A DNA stretch of 33,666 bases from Halobacteriales archaeon. Lineage in GTDB: Archaea; Halobacteriota; Halobacteria; Halobacteriales; SKSH01. Below, piece by piece: positions 1-7,301 of the stretch. Below the pieces are notes generated by a model, which saw only the letters and a program-made list of their open reading frames with translations, had not been told where the DNA came from and made no database searches. The stretch lies in NCBI GenBank assembly GCA_007118145.1, contig SKSD01000063.1:1-33666 (forward strand). Reading direction: 5' to 3'. A program made the translations under genes and the position numbers. Positions within the stretch are counted from its first letter, which is position 1, and every line of letters starts with the position of its first letter.

Positions 1-22
1 ACGTTCACTCATTCGTCGGATA

Positions 23-51
23 GTCTGATGTGATGCTTATCCTCATCAGAC
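23..51. repeat. 8-bp inverted repeat with 13-nt spacer
   Basis: GTCTGATG at 23-30 is the exact reverse complement of CATCAGAC at 44-51. It lies 46 to 74 nt past the stop codon of the lipoprotein gene on the minus strand. It could be an RNA hairpin or a protein-binding dyad belonging to a gene left of the window. No function is shown by the sequence itself. Confidence 0.4.
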
Positions 52-80
52 GCACCGAGATAGTCGGTACATTTTCGGTG

Positions 81-86
81 AAAAAA
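81..86 (-). terminator. T-tract terminator of the lipoprotein gene
   Basis: Read on the minus strand this is a run of six T, beginning 11 nt after the lipoprotein stop codon. Short T-tracts without a strong hairpin are the usual archaeal intrinsic terminator, so this is a reasonable 3' end for the upstream gene. Confidence 0.45.
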
Positions 87-96
87 GTTTGCCTGC

Positions 97-567
97 CTAC
101 TCGTCGGGAAACGGTTCAGGGGCGAGCACACATGCCTCGCCGCCCCATTCACCACAGTATTCGTCGTAGACGTACCAGTCGGTGTCTGCCCGTCTGAGTT
201 CGAACGAACCGAGATAGAATTCTTGCGAGTGCTGTAAGATGACGAAGGAGAATGCACGATCTGCATTGTGGAGTATCTCCTCCGGAACGGCTTCCTCCTC
301 GTATTCATCGTCCTCATCGAGGATAATCGAGATTGTCCCAATCCCGAATGTCTGTTGTTCGAAAAATGTTCGGTTATATTCCGTAAGACTGAGTGGGCTC
401 TCCGGATGGATGAGTGCCTGTATCGTCTCCTCGTCACCGTCCCTGACCGCTTGAAGGAACGACCGGATTATCTCCCTCGGAGGGTCGCTCCCAAACGGGT
501 TGATACATCCGGTAAGGCCGAAAGAACCAACCACTCCCAGCATGGCAAATAGCTGTCTCCGTCTCAT
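97..567 (-). CDS. Small secreted lipoprotein, NTF2-like (hypothetical)
   Basis: A 156-residue protein of unknown function. It begins with MRRRQLFAMLGVVGSFGLTGC: basic residues, a hydrophobic stretch and a lipobox with the lipidated Cys at about residue 21, so it should be anchored on the outer face of the membrane. RRRQLF resembles a Tat signal, the usual route for haloarchaeal lipoproteins. The segment after the signal (IIRSFLQAVRDGDEETIQALIHPESPL) resembles the start of NTF2/SnoaL-like or DUF4878-like folds, in which a first helix pair precedes a curved sheet. An acidic stretch (DEDDEYEEE) and two Cys in the C-terminal WYVYDEYCGEWGGEACV segment could form a disulfide. On the minus strand a GGAG lies about 12 nt before the ATG, so this gene may be led by a Shine-Dalgarno site. 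It appears monocistronic. The lipoprotein call is firm; the NTF2-like call is only suggestive. Confidence 0.8.
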   Translation of the reverse strand: MRRRQLFAMLGVVGSFGLTGCINPFGSDPPREIIRSFLQAVRDGDEETIQALIHPESPLSLTEYNRTFFEQQTFGIGTISIILDEDDEYEEEAVPEEILHNADRAFSFVILQHSQEFYLGSFELRRADTDWYVYDEYCGEWGGEACVLAPEPFPDE

Positions 568-745
568 GAATGTGGTGTCTCCACTTACTTCCTCCAGAAC
601 GGTTCATAGATAACTTCCCGGAAATTTATGCCAACTGGGTAGGTGTAGCAAGTAGTATACCGGGATATATTCTGCTGTTGATACGTATTGTTGATGATTC
701 AATCATCAAGTCGCGCTAACCAAGGACGAGAGAACATGGACAGAC
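568..745. other. Intergenic region with probable lipoprotein promoter
   Basis: This 178-bp, comparatively AT-rich gap lies between two minus-strand genes. On the minus strand CATAAATTTC (630-621) is the best TATA-like element for the lipoprotein gene. It would give a leader of about 30 nt, long enough to hold the GGAG at 582-579. The only other structure I see is the palindrome at 691-709. Confidence 0.35.
691..709. repeat. Perfect 19-bp palindrome
   Basis: TTGATGATT, one central C, then AATCATCAA: nine paired bases on each side. It lies 37 nt past the amidohydrolase stop codon and about 125 nt upstream of the lipoprotein start. It could be an operator for the lipoprotein gene or a 3'-end hairpin of the amidohydrolase mRNA. 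It lacks a flanking T-tract on the minus strand, so I lean towards a protein-binding site. Confidence 0.45.
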
Positions 746-2269
746 TCACGAAGACCTGTATACGACCTCGCCACCGACGATCGTCTTCCACACCTCGATC
801 TCCGCGATTGCGTTGGGTACCTCCCATGGTGACTCCTCGAGGATGACGAGATCGGCGAGTTTCCCTGGTTCGATACTTCCGAGGTCGTCCTCGGCGAAGC
901 CTGCATAGGCACTACCGAGGGTGTATGCCTCGATGGCCTCATCGACCGTGAGCCGCTGTGATGGATCTCTTGCGTTGACGGCACAGTGTATCCCATATAG
1001 TGGCCCAATCGGCATCGAATCACTTCCAAAGGCAAGGTTGACCCCGGCGTCGGCCATCGTACGGAACCGGTTGCTCCCTCGGCTTCTCGCCTCGCCGAGG
1101 CGACGGTCGTAGAGTCCACCCTCACCAGACCACTGGTGGAAGTTTGGCTGCACGGATGCGATGATACCGGACTCGGTGAATCGCTGGATCTGTTCGTCGC
1201 TGGCCAGCTCGACATGTTCGACACGGTGGCGAGAACGACCCGGTGAATCGGTCGACTCGAGCTTGTCGAGTGTCACCTCGATGGCCTCGTCACCAATCGC
1301 ATGGATCGTCAGTTGGTGGCCAGCATCGTCAACCCGCTTGACGAGTGCCTCGAGCTCATCGGGGTCGACCACCCAGGTACCTGTCCCCTCGCCATCGACG
1401 TACGCCTCGGTCACCTTCGCCGTGCGACCGCCGATGGCGCCATCGGTGAATGTCTTGATGGCGCCTACCTCGACACGATCGCTACCATGGTTCGTCTGTA
1501 ACCCGAGTTCGTCGACTGCATCCAGGTGGTTACTCCAGTAGTTGAGACGGATACGGAGATCGAGTTCGTCCTTGATGTCCAACGCACGGTAGACCCTGGG
1601 TGCATCTGAGTGTCTGACCATGTCGTGGACACACGTGACGCCAAGGGAGAGTGCGTGTGCAGTGGCTGCCTCAAGTAAGGTGAGTGTCGGTGAGGCATCA
1701 GCTGTCTGTTCGCTCACCACACCAACTGCATCCTCCGTGATCAACCCTGTCGGCTCACCCTCGTCCAACTCGATGTCGTCCTCGGGGAGTGTATCCCCAA
1801 CTCGCTCAAGGGCAACAGAGTTGATCGAGGCGGTGTGCATATCGACCCGATAGGCGACTACCGGACGCTCGGTCGAGACCTCATCTAGATCATCTCGCCG
1901 AAGGAGTTCACCCTCAGGCCAGGTGCTCTCGTCGTAGCCGAAGCCGAAGATCCATTCGTGGCCAATATCTCCCCGGGTGAGTAGATCGATCGCCTCCTCA
2001 CGGGTGGTTGCCTCAGACAGGTCGGCATGAACCAGGTGTCGACCCGTGCTCTCCATGTGCGTGTGTGCATCGATGAATCCCGGGAGCACCACACGGCCAT
2101 CACACGGGATGATGGTCGTCTCGACGTCAGCCAACCGCTCGACGGATGTCATGTCGCCGACACGGACGATCCTACCGTCGGAAATGGCGACCGCCTCCGC
2201 CACCGAGCGGTCATCGTCGACCGTGTGAATGTGGGCATCCGTGATGATGAGGTCAGCGTATGCGGGCAT
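746..2269 (-). CDS. YtcJ-type metal-dependent amidohydrolase
   Basis: A 507-residue member of the amidohydrolase superfamily (Amidohydro_3, YtcJ/imidazolonepropionase-related). The metal-binding HxH sits in the GFIDAHTHME motif near residue 70. Further barrel ligands appear as IHAIGDEA and HRVEHVE, and the final Asp as FGSDSMP. The C-terminus (LGSIEPGKLADLVILEESPWEV) is the typical closing of the small beta-sandwich that starts at the N-terminus (ADLIITDAHIHTVD). The substrate is unknown; relatives hydrolyse N-acyl or cyclic amide compounds. I start at MPAYADLI, not at the ATG 42 nt upstream, because a TATA-like element on the minus strand (2302-2293) is centred 28 nt before this codon and the longer start would lie upstream of the promoter. 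It is divergent from the znu operon, with no evident functional link. The family call is firm; the exact reaction is not. Confidence 0.9.
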   Translation of the reverse strand: MPAYADLIITDAHIHTVDDDRSVAEAVAISDGRIVRVGDMTSVERLADVETTIIPCDGRVVLPGFIDAHTHMESTGRHLVHADLSEATTREEAIDLLTRGDIGHEWIFGFGYDESTWPEGELLRRDDLDEVSTERPVVAYRVDMHTASINSVALERVGDTLPEDDIELDEGEPTGLITEDAVGVVSEQTADASPTLTLLEAATAHALSLGVTCVHDMVRHSDAPRVYRALDIKDELDLRIRLNYWSNHLDAVDELGLQTNHGSDRVEVGAIKTFTDGAIGGRTAKVTEAYVDGEGTGTWVVDPDELEALVKRVDDAGHQLTIHAIGDEAIEVTLDKLESTDSPGRSRHRVEHVELASDEQIQRFTESGIIASVQPNFHQWSGEGGLYDRRLGEARSRGSNRFRTMADAGVNLAFGSDSMPIGPLYGIHCAVNARDPSQRLTVDEAIEAYTLGSAYAGFAEDDLGSIEPGKLADLVILEESPWEVPNAIAEIEVWKTIVGGEVVYRSS

Positions 2270-2292
2270 ATGCTTCGGAGTGACACCTCTGG

Positions 2293-2302
2293 AGGTTAAA
2301 TT
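2293..2302 (-). promoter_or_regulatory. TATA box of the amidohydrolase gene
   Basis: The minus strand reads GAATTTAACC, centred about 28 nt before the ATG at 2269. This fits a leaderless transcript and decides the start codon. Confidence 0.55.
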
Positions 2303-2395
2303 CGTCGGCATCCGATACGAGAGGTTCCGTGGCCACAGAATGGACCGTCAACATCTTGTTCAACCAGTGGCGGCTCACGATACCCTTGTACGATG

Positions 2396-2463
2396 TTAAT
2401 AAGTTAGTAGGGGGAATTGCCTTAGTTTATTAAAAGCAGAGTATTCAATAATAACATTTATCC
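2396..2463 (+). promoter_or_regulatory. AT-rich znu operon promoter with possible operator dyad
   Basis: CATTTATCC at 2455-2463 is a TATA-like box centred about 28 nt before the znuA ATG, so the mRNA is probably leaderless. Upstream the DNA becomes much more AT-rich than its surroundings. It contains TTAATAA (2396-2402) facing TTATTAA (2427-2433), plus TATTCAATA just before the TATA box. A DtxR/MntR-like metalloregulator would be the natural occupant, but in AT-rich DNA such short dyads can arise by chance. Confidence 0.45.
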
Positions 2464-2486
2464 CGGTCATCGATACTCCATCTCAT

Positions 2487-4220
2487 ATGGAGCAATCGCG
2501 ACGAAGATTCCTTGTATCGAGTGCGGCTATCCTCACCGCTGCGGGTGCGGCAGGGTGTCTTGACAGGGATACGTCGAATCCAGGTGGCTATGCTGCCTTT
2601 TACACCTTGGAGGACTGGAGTCAATCGGTCGCCGGTGACGTCATGGAGTTCACCAATCCCGTTCCACTTGGCCGCATCGGCCACGGATGGGAGCCGAACT
2701 TCACCGTGGCGACAGAGATCGCTGATTCGGAGGTATTCGTCTATCTGGATACCCCAGAGTTCTCATGGGCACAAAACGCCGTCGAGACGCTGGAACGTGA
2801 CTACCCCGAGGTGGAGGTCGTGAACGTACTTGAGGGGGTCGACCTACTCCATGCAGAGCGGTCGTTCGACCCGACACATCACCATGATGACCATGTACAC
2901 ATCGAGGAGGTATACATCATCGACCGGGCGCACGATGAGGAGGTGGCCGACCTCCATGGTGACCACTGGCACGGCTCGCTCCCATCGGTCGAGGTCGGTC
3001 ACCACGTCTCGCTCGGAGCTATCTTCATCGACGACCATGGCGACGAGATACCGCTCGGTGATGACCACGAGTTCACACTGTATGCACGGATGCATGAGGA
3101 TCACAGCGACGGAGCTGTCCACATCCATGGACACGGTGATCACATCCAAGTCGAGGGGGAGGCACCTGGTCATGTTGAGCTCATCATCGAACTTCGACAC
3201 GATGATCACGCAGAGTGGGCATCACCGCCGGTAGGAATCGACGTGACGGGTGAACACGACGATGGCCATGATGACGATCACGACCATGATCATGACGATG
3301 ATCACGACCACGTCCATATCGGTGATCTGGAACTGATCGATCGCGACACAGAGCAGGTGATCGCCGATACACACGGCGACCACTGGCATGGGGGGCTACC
3401 AGAGATCGAGCTTGGGTCGTATCGGTCGATCGGGGGTCGATTCGTCGATACCGACGGCCATGAGATCGACCTCGGGCAGACATACACGATGGACGCCAGT
3501 GTCATGGCGGGCGAGTCATCGGGTTCCGTCAGTATCGAGTCCCACGGTGATCACGTCCACATCCATGGTGAGGAACTCGGTCGGGTCGATATCGTCTTCC
3601 AGTTGATCCATGAGGATCACGTCGAATGGGAGTCTCCCGCGATTGCTGCCTCCGTTGTCGAGGAGGCCGGTGAGCCTTCGATATACGCAGACCCACACGC
3701 ATGGGTCGATCCGATACGGGCTCAACAGATGATCGATAACATCGCAGTCGGGCTAGCCAGGGTCGATCCCGACAATGCTGAGACCTTCTTCGACAGCGCT
3801 GATGTGTATATGGATGAGTTAGAGGACCTGCATGACACGTTCGAGTCCGAACTCGCAGATCGGGAACGAGACGTCGTCGTCCTCGCCGGACATGACTCGT
3901 TCCAGTACCTTGCAGACCGCTATGACTTCGAGATCTACACCCCGGTTGGTGTTTCACCGGATGCCTCACCGGGACCGAACGACATCTCCGAGGCTATCGA
4001 TGTCATCGACGAGTTCGATGTCGATGTCGTCCTGACTGACATCTTCGAGGCTGACGATCTTGCGGAGACGATCGTCGAGCACAGCGATGCCACGGAGATT
4101 CTCGAGGTATCACCCGTGGAGGCGACAACCGAGGAGTGGCTCGATAACGGATGGGGGTACATCGAACAAATGAAAGAGATAAACCTTCCAGCGTTCAAGG
4201 CCGCACTTGGAGCACAGTGA
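2487..4220 (+). CDS. znuA: Zinc/manganese ABC transporter substrate-binding lipoprotein with two His-rich modules
   Basis: A 577-residue cluster A-I metal-binding protein (ZnuA/TroA family) that captures Zn2+ or Mn2+ outside the cell for ZnuB/ZnuC. SRRRFL at residues 4-9 is a twin-arginine motif and AAGC at 21-24 a lipobox, so it should be a Tat-exported lipoprotein. Putative site ligands are His66 (GRIGHGWEP), His404 (ADPHAWVDP), His469 (LAGHDSF) and Asp518 (VLTDIF), matching the family's His-His-His-Asp pattern. Where ordinary ZnuA has a short His-rich loop, this protein has about 270 residues: two homologous modules (135-253 and 274-390) joined by a His/Asp-only linker. I count about 46 histidines. 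Relatives are near 300-350 residues. The next gene's GTG overlaps the stop codon, so the two are translationally coupled. Zinc is the likely cargo given the His excess, but manganese cannot be excluded. Confidence 0.93.
   Translation: MEQSRRRFLVSSAAILTAAGAAGCLDRDTSNPGGYAAFYTLEDWSQSVAGDVMEFTNPVPLGRIGHGWEPNFTVATEIADSEVFVYLDTPEFSWAQNAVETLERDYPEVEVVNVLEGVDLLHAERSFDPTHHHDDHVHIEEVYIIDRAHDEEVADLHGDHWHGSLPSVEVGHHVSLGAIFIDDHGDEIPLGDDHEFTLYARMHEDHSDGAVHIHGHGDHIQVEGEAPGHVELIIELRHDDHAEWASPPVGIDVTGEHDDGHDDDHDHDHDDDHDHVHIGDLELIDRDTEQVIADTHGDHWHGGLPEIELGSYRSIGGRFVDTDGHEIDLGQTYTMDASVMAGESSGSVSIESHGDHVHIHGEELGRVDIVFQLIHEDHVEWESPAIAASVVEEAGEPSIYADPHAWVDPIRAQQMIDNIAVGLARVDPDNAETFFDSADVYMDELEDLHDTFESELADRERDVVVLAGHDSFQYLADRYDFEIYTPVGVSPDASPGPNDISEAIDVIDEFDVDVVLTDIFEADDLAETIVEHSDATEILEVSPVEATTEEWLDNGWGYIEQMKEINLPAFKAALGAQ
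2889..3245 (+). repeat. ZnuA internal module, copy 1
   Basis: This encodes residues 135-253 of ZnuA. Landmarks are HVHI at the start, HGDHWHG (157-163) followed by LPSVEVG, DEIPLG, HGDH (216-219), and HDDHAEWASPP at the end. It aligns with copy 2 at an offset of 139 residues, falling to 137 after a two-residue indel. The pattern suggests a beta-rich metal-binding domain. I cannot assign it to a named family. Confidence 0.75.
3306..3656 (+). repeat. ZnuA internal module, copy 2
   Basis: This encodes residues 274-390 of ZnuA. It repeats the landmarks of copy 1: HVHI, HGDHWHG (296-302) followed by LPEIELG, HEIDLG, HGDH (353-356), and HEDHVEWESP. It is preceded by a linker of almost pure His and Asp (residues 257-275). 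The two copies have diverged well beyond recent duplication, so the doubling is old. Confidence 0.75.
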
Positions 4221-4957
4221 CTGACGTAATCGTTGTCGACGATGTGACGTTCGCATACGACGAGCGACCGGCGGTCGAGCGCGTCTCGATGACCGTCGAG
4301 GAGGGTGAATTCCTCGGTCTTGTCGGGCCGAACGGCTCGGGGAAGACGACCCTGCTGTTGTTGATGCTCGGCGTGCTCGAGCCTGATAGTGGCTCGATCG
4401 AGCTGTTCGGACAGCCTGTCGAATCGTTCGAAGATGGCTACAGGATCGGGTACGTCGCACAGCGCACCGGGGATGGTCATTCGCACATGCCCGTGACCGT
4501 CGAGGAGGTCGTCACCATGGGACGATTCGCTCACATCGGTATTGGTCGGCTGCGAGAGGCAGATAGGGAGGCGGTTCACGAGGCGATGCAGACCGTCGGT
4601 ATCACCGATCTCGCCGGTCGGCGATTGAACGAGCTCTCAGGCGGACAGCGCCAGCGTGCATTCATCGCCAGGGCACTCGCCTCCGAGGCCGACCTGCTTG
4701 CCCTCGATGAGCCTGCCGTCGGTGTCGATGCGGAGTCGCGCGATGCGTTCTACAACCTCCTCGATGAGCTCAACGACGACGGTATCACCGTCGTCCTCAT
4801 CGAGCACGACATCGGTGTCGTCACCGACCGCGTCGACATGGTCGCCTGTATCAATCGGACGCTCTTTCACCATGGCGATCCCGAATCGTTCCTCGAGAGT
4901 GACACCCTCACGGCTGCGTACGGCCGTACCAGCCGTGTCGTCCAGCACGATCACTGA
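4217..4957 (+). CDS. znuC: Zinc/manganese ABC transporter ATPase
   Basis: A 246-residue ABC ATPase that powers metal uptake through ZnuB. It shows Walker A GPNGSGKTT, a Q-loop in GYVAQRTGDG, the signature LSGGQRQR, Walker B LLALDEPAVGVD, and the switch His in VLIEHD. Size and sequence fit the ZnuC/MntB group. I start at GTG 4217 because it overlaps the znuA stop codon (GTGA) and because the resulting protein begins VTDVIVVDDVTFAYDE, the normal N-terminus. An ATG 66 nt upstream would add residues unlike the family and lie inside znuA. The stop overlaps the znuB start by one base. One oddity is LDEPAVGVD in place of the usual LDEPTAGVD. Confidence 0.95.
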   Translation: MTDVIVVDDVTFAYDERPAVERVSMTVEEGEFLGLVGPNGSGKTTLLLLMLGVLEPDSGSIELFGQPVESFEDGYRIGYVAQRTGDGHSHMPVTVEEVVTMGRFAHIGIGRLREADREAVHEAMQTVGITDLAGRRLNELSGGQRQRAFIARALASEADLLALDEPAVGVDAESRDAFYNLLDELNDDGITVVLIEHDIGVVTDRVDMVACINRTLFHHGDPESFLESDTLTAAYGRTSRVVQHDH

Positions 4958-5970
4958 TGCCGGGTGACCTCAGGCGTCGGGTCATCCACGCCTCCCTCGG
5001 GTTAGTCGCCATACTCGCGGTGGTGATGGTCGCCTTCATCGTGAGCTACTGGTTGCGAGATTTCGCCGGGTTCGCCACCGTCTACGATATCCTGATGGCG
5101 AGTGGTCGCGCCTTTGACGATCTCACCGGGATGAACGCACTCAGGCACTCGTTCATCTGGCACTCACTCGCGACCGGTGTATTCATCGGGATCGCCGCCC
5201 CGCTAATCGGGACGTACCTCGTTCACCGCGAGATGGCGCTCATCGGTGAGACACTCGCACACACCGCCTTCGCCGGTGTGGCCATCGGGCTGTTATTCGC
5301 CTCGGCGACTGACTGGCACATCTCGCTGTTGCTTGCAGCGCTCATCATCGCCATCATCGGTGCCTTCGGTGTCGAGTGGATGGCACAGCGCTCGAAGACG
5401 TTCGGTGACGTCCCGATCGCTATCATGCTCACCGGGAGCTTCGCCGTGGGTACGATCATCATCAGTGCTGGCGATGGTCTCTCTGCGATCAACATCGACA
5501 GTTACCTCTTCGGTAATATCGCGTTCGTCACGCTCGACGGTGCCCGATTGATGACCGTCCTTGGCATCCTCGTCATGGCCGTCATCGCCGTCGTGCACAA
5601 ACCGCTGATGTTCATCACATTCGATCAGCAGGCTGCGACAGTCGCACGATTCAACGTGCGAGGGTACAACATCCTGCTCATCGTCCTCACCGCCATCGTG
5701 GTCGTCGGGGCGATGCAGATCCTCGGTGTGATCCTCGTCGCGGCGATGCTCGTCGTCCCGGTCGCCGCTGCGACGCAGATCGCACGTAGCTTCAACGAGA
5801 CGATACTCCTGTCGGTGATCTTCGGACAGGCGTCGATCCTCGGAGGGTTCTTCCTCTCCCTCGAGTTCGCACTGCCAGCAGGGGGCTCGATCGTCGTGGT
5901 CTCGATCGCCATCTATCTAGCCGCCATCCTCCTCTCAGGACGGTCGCTCGTCCCCATCGCGGCGCATTAG
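4957..5970 (+). CDS. znuB: Zinc/manganese ABC transporter permease
   Basis: A 337-residue ABC-3 family integral membrane protein, the channel subunit for the metal bound by ZnuA. About eight or nine hydrophobic segments are visible. The family-typical stretch LIGTYLVHREMALIGETLAHTAFAGVA lies near residues 85-115, and the segment LLIVLTAIVVVGAMQILGVILVAAMLVVPVAAA in the C-terminal half is a conserved ABC-3 signature. It is somewhat longer than bacterial ZnuB (about 260-290), with an extra N-terminal helix and a short loop before the core. Its ATG shares one base with the znuC stop (TGATG), completing a three-gene operon in the order binding protein, ATPase, permease. The family call is certain; metal specificity follows from ZnuA. 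Confidence 0.95.
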   Translation: MPGDLRRRVIHASLGLVAILAVVMVAFIVSYWLRDFAGFATVYDILMASGRAFDDLTGMNALRHSFIWHSLATGVFIGIAAPLIGTYLVHREMALIGETLAHTAFAGVAIGLLFASATDWHISLLLAALIIAIIGAFGVEWMAQRSKTFGDVPIAIMLTGSFAVGTIIISAGDGLSAINIDSYLFGNIAFVTLDGARLMTVLGILVMAVIAVVHKPLMFITFDQQAATVARFNVRGYNILLIVLTAIVVVGAMQILGVILVAAMLVVPVAAATQIARSFNETILLSVIFGQASILGGFFLSLEFALPAGGSIVVVSIAIYLAAILLSGRSLVPIAAH

Positions 5971-5973
5971 TTC

Positions 5974-5989
5974 CGAAACGTTACTTTTC
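5974..5989 (+). promoter_or_regulatory. BRE/TATA promoter of hmgA
   Basis: CGAAACG followed by TTACTTTTC, with the TATA part centred about 25 nt before ATG 6010. An ATG at 6001 would fall only 16 nt from the box, upstream of the expected transcription start, so it is rejected. Confidence 0.6.
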
Positions 5990-6009
5990 ACCCCCAGCGA
6001 ATGCAGTGT

Positions 6010-7221
6010 ATGACCGAGAAAGACGAGCTGGTCGAGCGACTCGAATCGGGCGAACTTCGCCTGTACGAGCTCGAGGAGGTGGCCGATCCGTCGGTGGCTG
6101 CCGATGCACGTCGGTCGTTTATCGAGTCACAGGCAGGCGTCTCACTCGAGACGATCGGCTCGTTCGACTTCTCAGCCGACAAGGCACAACGTAACATCGA
6201 GAACCTCATCGGTGGGATCCAGGTTCCCCTCGGGGTCGCAGGGCCGATCGACATCAACGGCTCGTACGCCGAGGGGTCGTATCATCTCCCCCTGTCCACG
6301 ACCGAGGGTGCGCTTGTTGCGAGCGTCAATCGTGGCTGTTCGGTGATCAACGCAGCCGGGGGGTCGACCGTCCGAATCTTCAAGGCGGGGATGACACGGG
6401 CACCGGTCTATCGTGTTGAAGACGCGGCAGCTGCGGAGCGTTTCATCACCTGGGTGGATGACAATGAGTCCGAGATCCGTGAGGTGGCCGAGTCGACGAC
6501 GAATCACGGCGAGCTCATCGGTATCGACCCGTATGTCGTTGGTGACAACGTGTTCCTGCGGTTCACTTACGATACCAAGGACGCCATGGGGATGAACATG
6601 GTCACCGTCGCGACACGTGCTGCTGTCGATCACATCGAGTCTTCGACCGATGCAACGCTCATCGCACTCAGTGGCAACCTCTGTACGGACAAGAAACCTG
6701 CCGCCATCAACGCCATCGAGGGGCGTGGCTATACCGTCAGCGCTGACGTGATTATCCCACACGACGTGGTCGAGGAGCGTCTCAAGGTACCACCTGAGGT
6801 ACTCGCCGAGGTGAACACGAGGAAGAACCATATCGGGAGTGCGAAGGCTGGGAGTTACGGATTCAATGCCCAGGCAGCCAACGTCATCGCAGCGATGTTC
6901 CTCGCCACCGGCCAGGACGAGGCACAGGTGGTCGAGGGGTCGAACACCATCACGACCGTCGACCCCAGGGATGACGGTCTATACGTCTCGGTGACGCTCG
7001 CCAGTCTCGAGGTCGGGACCGTCGGCGGTGGGACACATCTCGCCACGCAACGGGAAGCACTTGAGCTCATCGGGCTTCACGGTGGGGGTGACCCACCTGG
7101 GAGTCACGCTAAGGCACTCGCGGAGGTGATCGCCGGTGCAACGCTCGCCGGTGAGCTCTCCTTGCTCGGAGCCCTCGGTTCGCGTCACCTTGCTGAGGCA
7201 CACGAGCGTCTGGGTCGATAG
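6010..7221 (+). CDS. hmgA: Hydroxymethylglutaryl-CoA reductase (class I)
   Basis: A 403-residue NADPH-dependent HMG-CoA reductase producing mevalonate, the committed step to archaeal isoprenoid ether lipids. Class I signatures are all visible: ENLIGGIQVPLGVAGPI, the segment around NRGCSVINAAGG, DAMGMNM, LCTDKKPAAINAIEGRG with the catalytic Lys, GTVGGGT, and a C-terminal SRHLAEAH bearing the probable catalytic His. The length equals what I recall for haloarchaeal HmgA (about 403), and the N-terminus MTEKDELVERLESGELRLYELE also fits. I chose ATG 6010 over 6001 on both the promoter position and the family length. It stands alone behind the znu operon with its own promoter. This is a cytosolic enzyme without the membrane domain of eukaryotic forms. 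Confidence 0.97.
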   Translation: MTEKDELVERLESGELRLYELEEVADPSVAADARRSFIESQAGVSLETIGSFDFSADKAQRNIENLIGGIQVPLGVAGPIDINGSYAEGSYHLPLSTTEGALVASVNRGCSVINAAGGSTVRIFKAGMTRAPVYRVEDAAAAERFITWVDDNESEIREVAESTTNHGELIGIDPYVVGDNVFLRFTYDTKDAMGMNMVTVATRAAVDHIESSTDATLIALSGNLCTDKKPAAINAIEGRGYTVSADVIIPHDVVEERLKVPPEVLAEVNTRKNHIGSAKAGSYGFNAQAANVIAAMFLATGQDEAQVVEGSNTITTVDPRDDGLYVSVTLASLEVGTVGGGTHLATQREALELIGLHGGGDPPGSHAKALAEVIAGATLAGELSLLGALGSRHLAEAHERLGR

Positions 7222-7301
7222 TCGAGGGAGCATCTCAGCAAGCTTTCCACCCTGTGAGAACCTTCCGTACATTGACCCTGAGCGGATGTGAGTGATCACA
7301 T

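Noticed and set aside
3257-3315. Short direct repeats of GATGACCATGATCATGACG type, resembling a tandem array
   Set aside because: They simply encode the His/Asp linker of ZnuA; period and sequence follow the codons, so this is neither a CRISPR nor a satellite.
4151-4216. N-terminal extension of the znuC frame
   Set aside because: It would lie inside znuA and adds residues unlike the ABC ATPase N-terminus; GTG 4217 overlaps the znuA stop as expected for coupling.
6001-6003. Upstream ATG for HMG-CoA reductase
   Set aside because: It lies too close to the TATA box and gives a protein longer than the usual 403 residues.
7289-7296. GTGATCAC palindrome just before the bactofilin-like gene
   Set aside because: Only eight bases, and GATC-containing palindromes are frequent in this window; no repeat elsewhere in the promoter.
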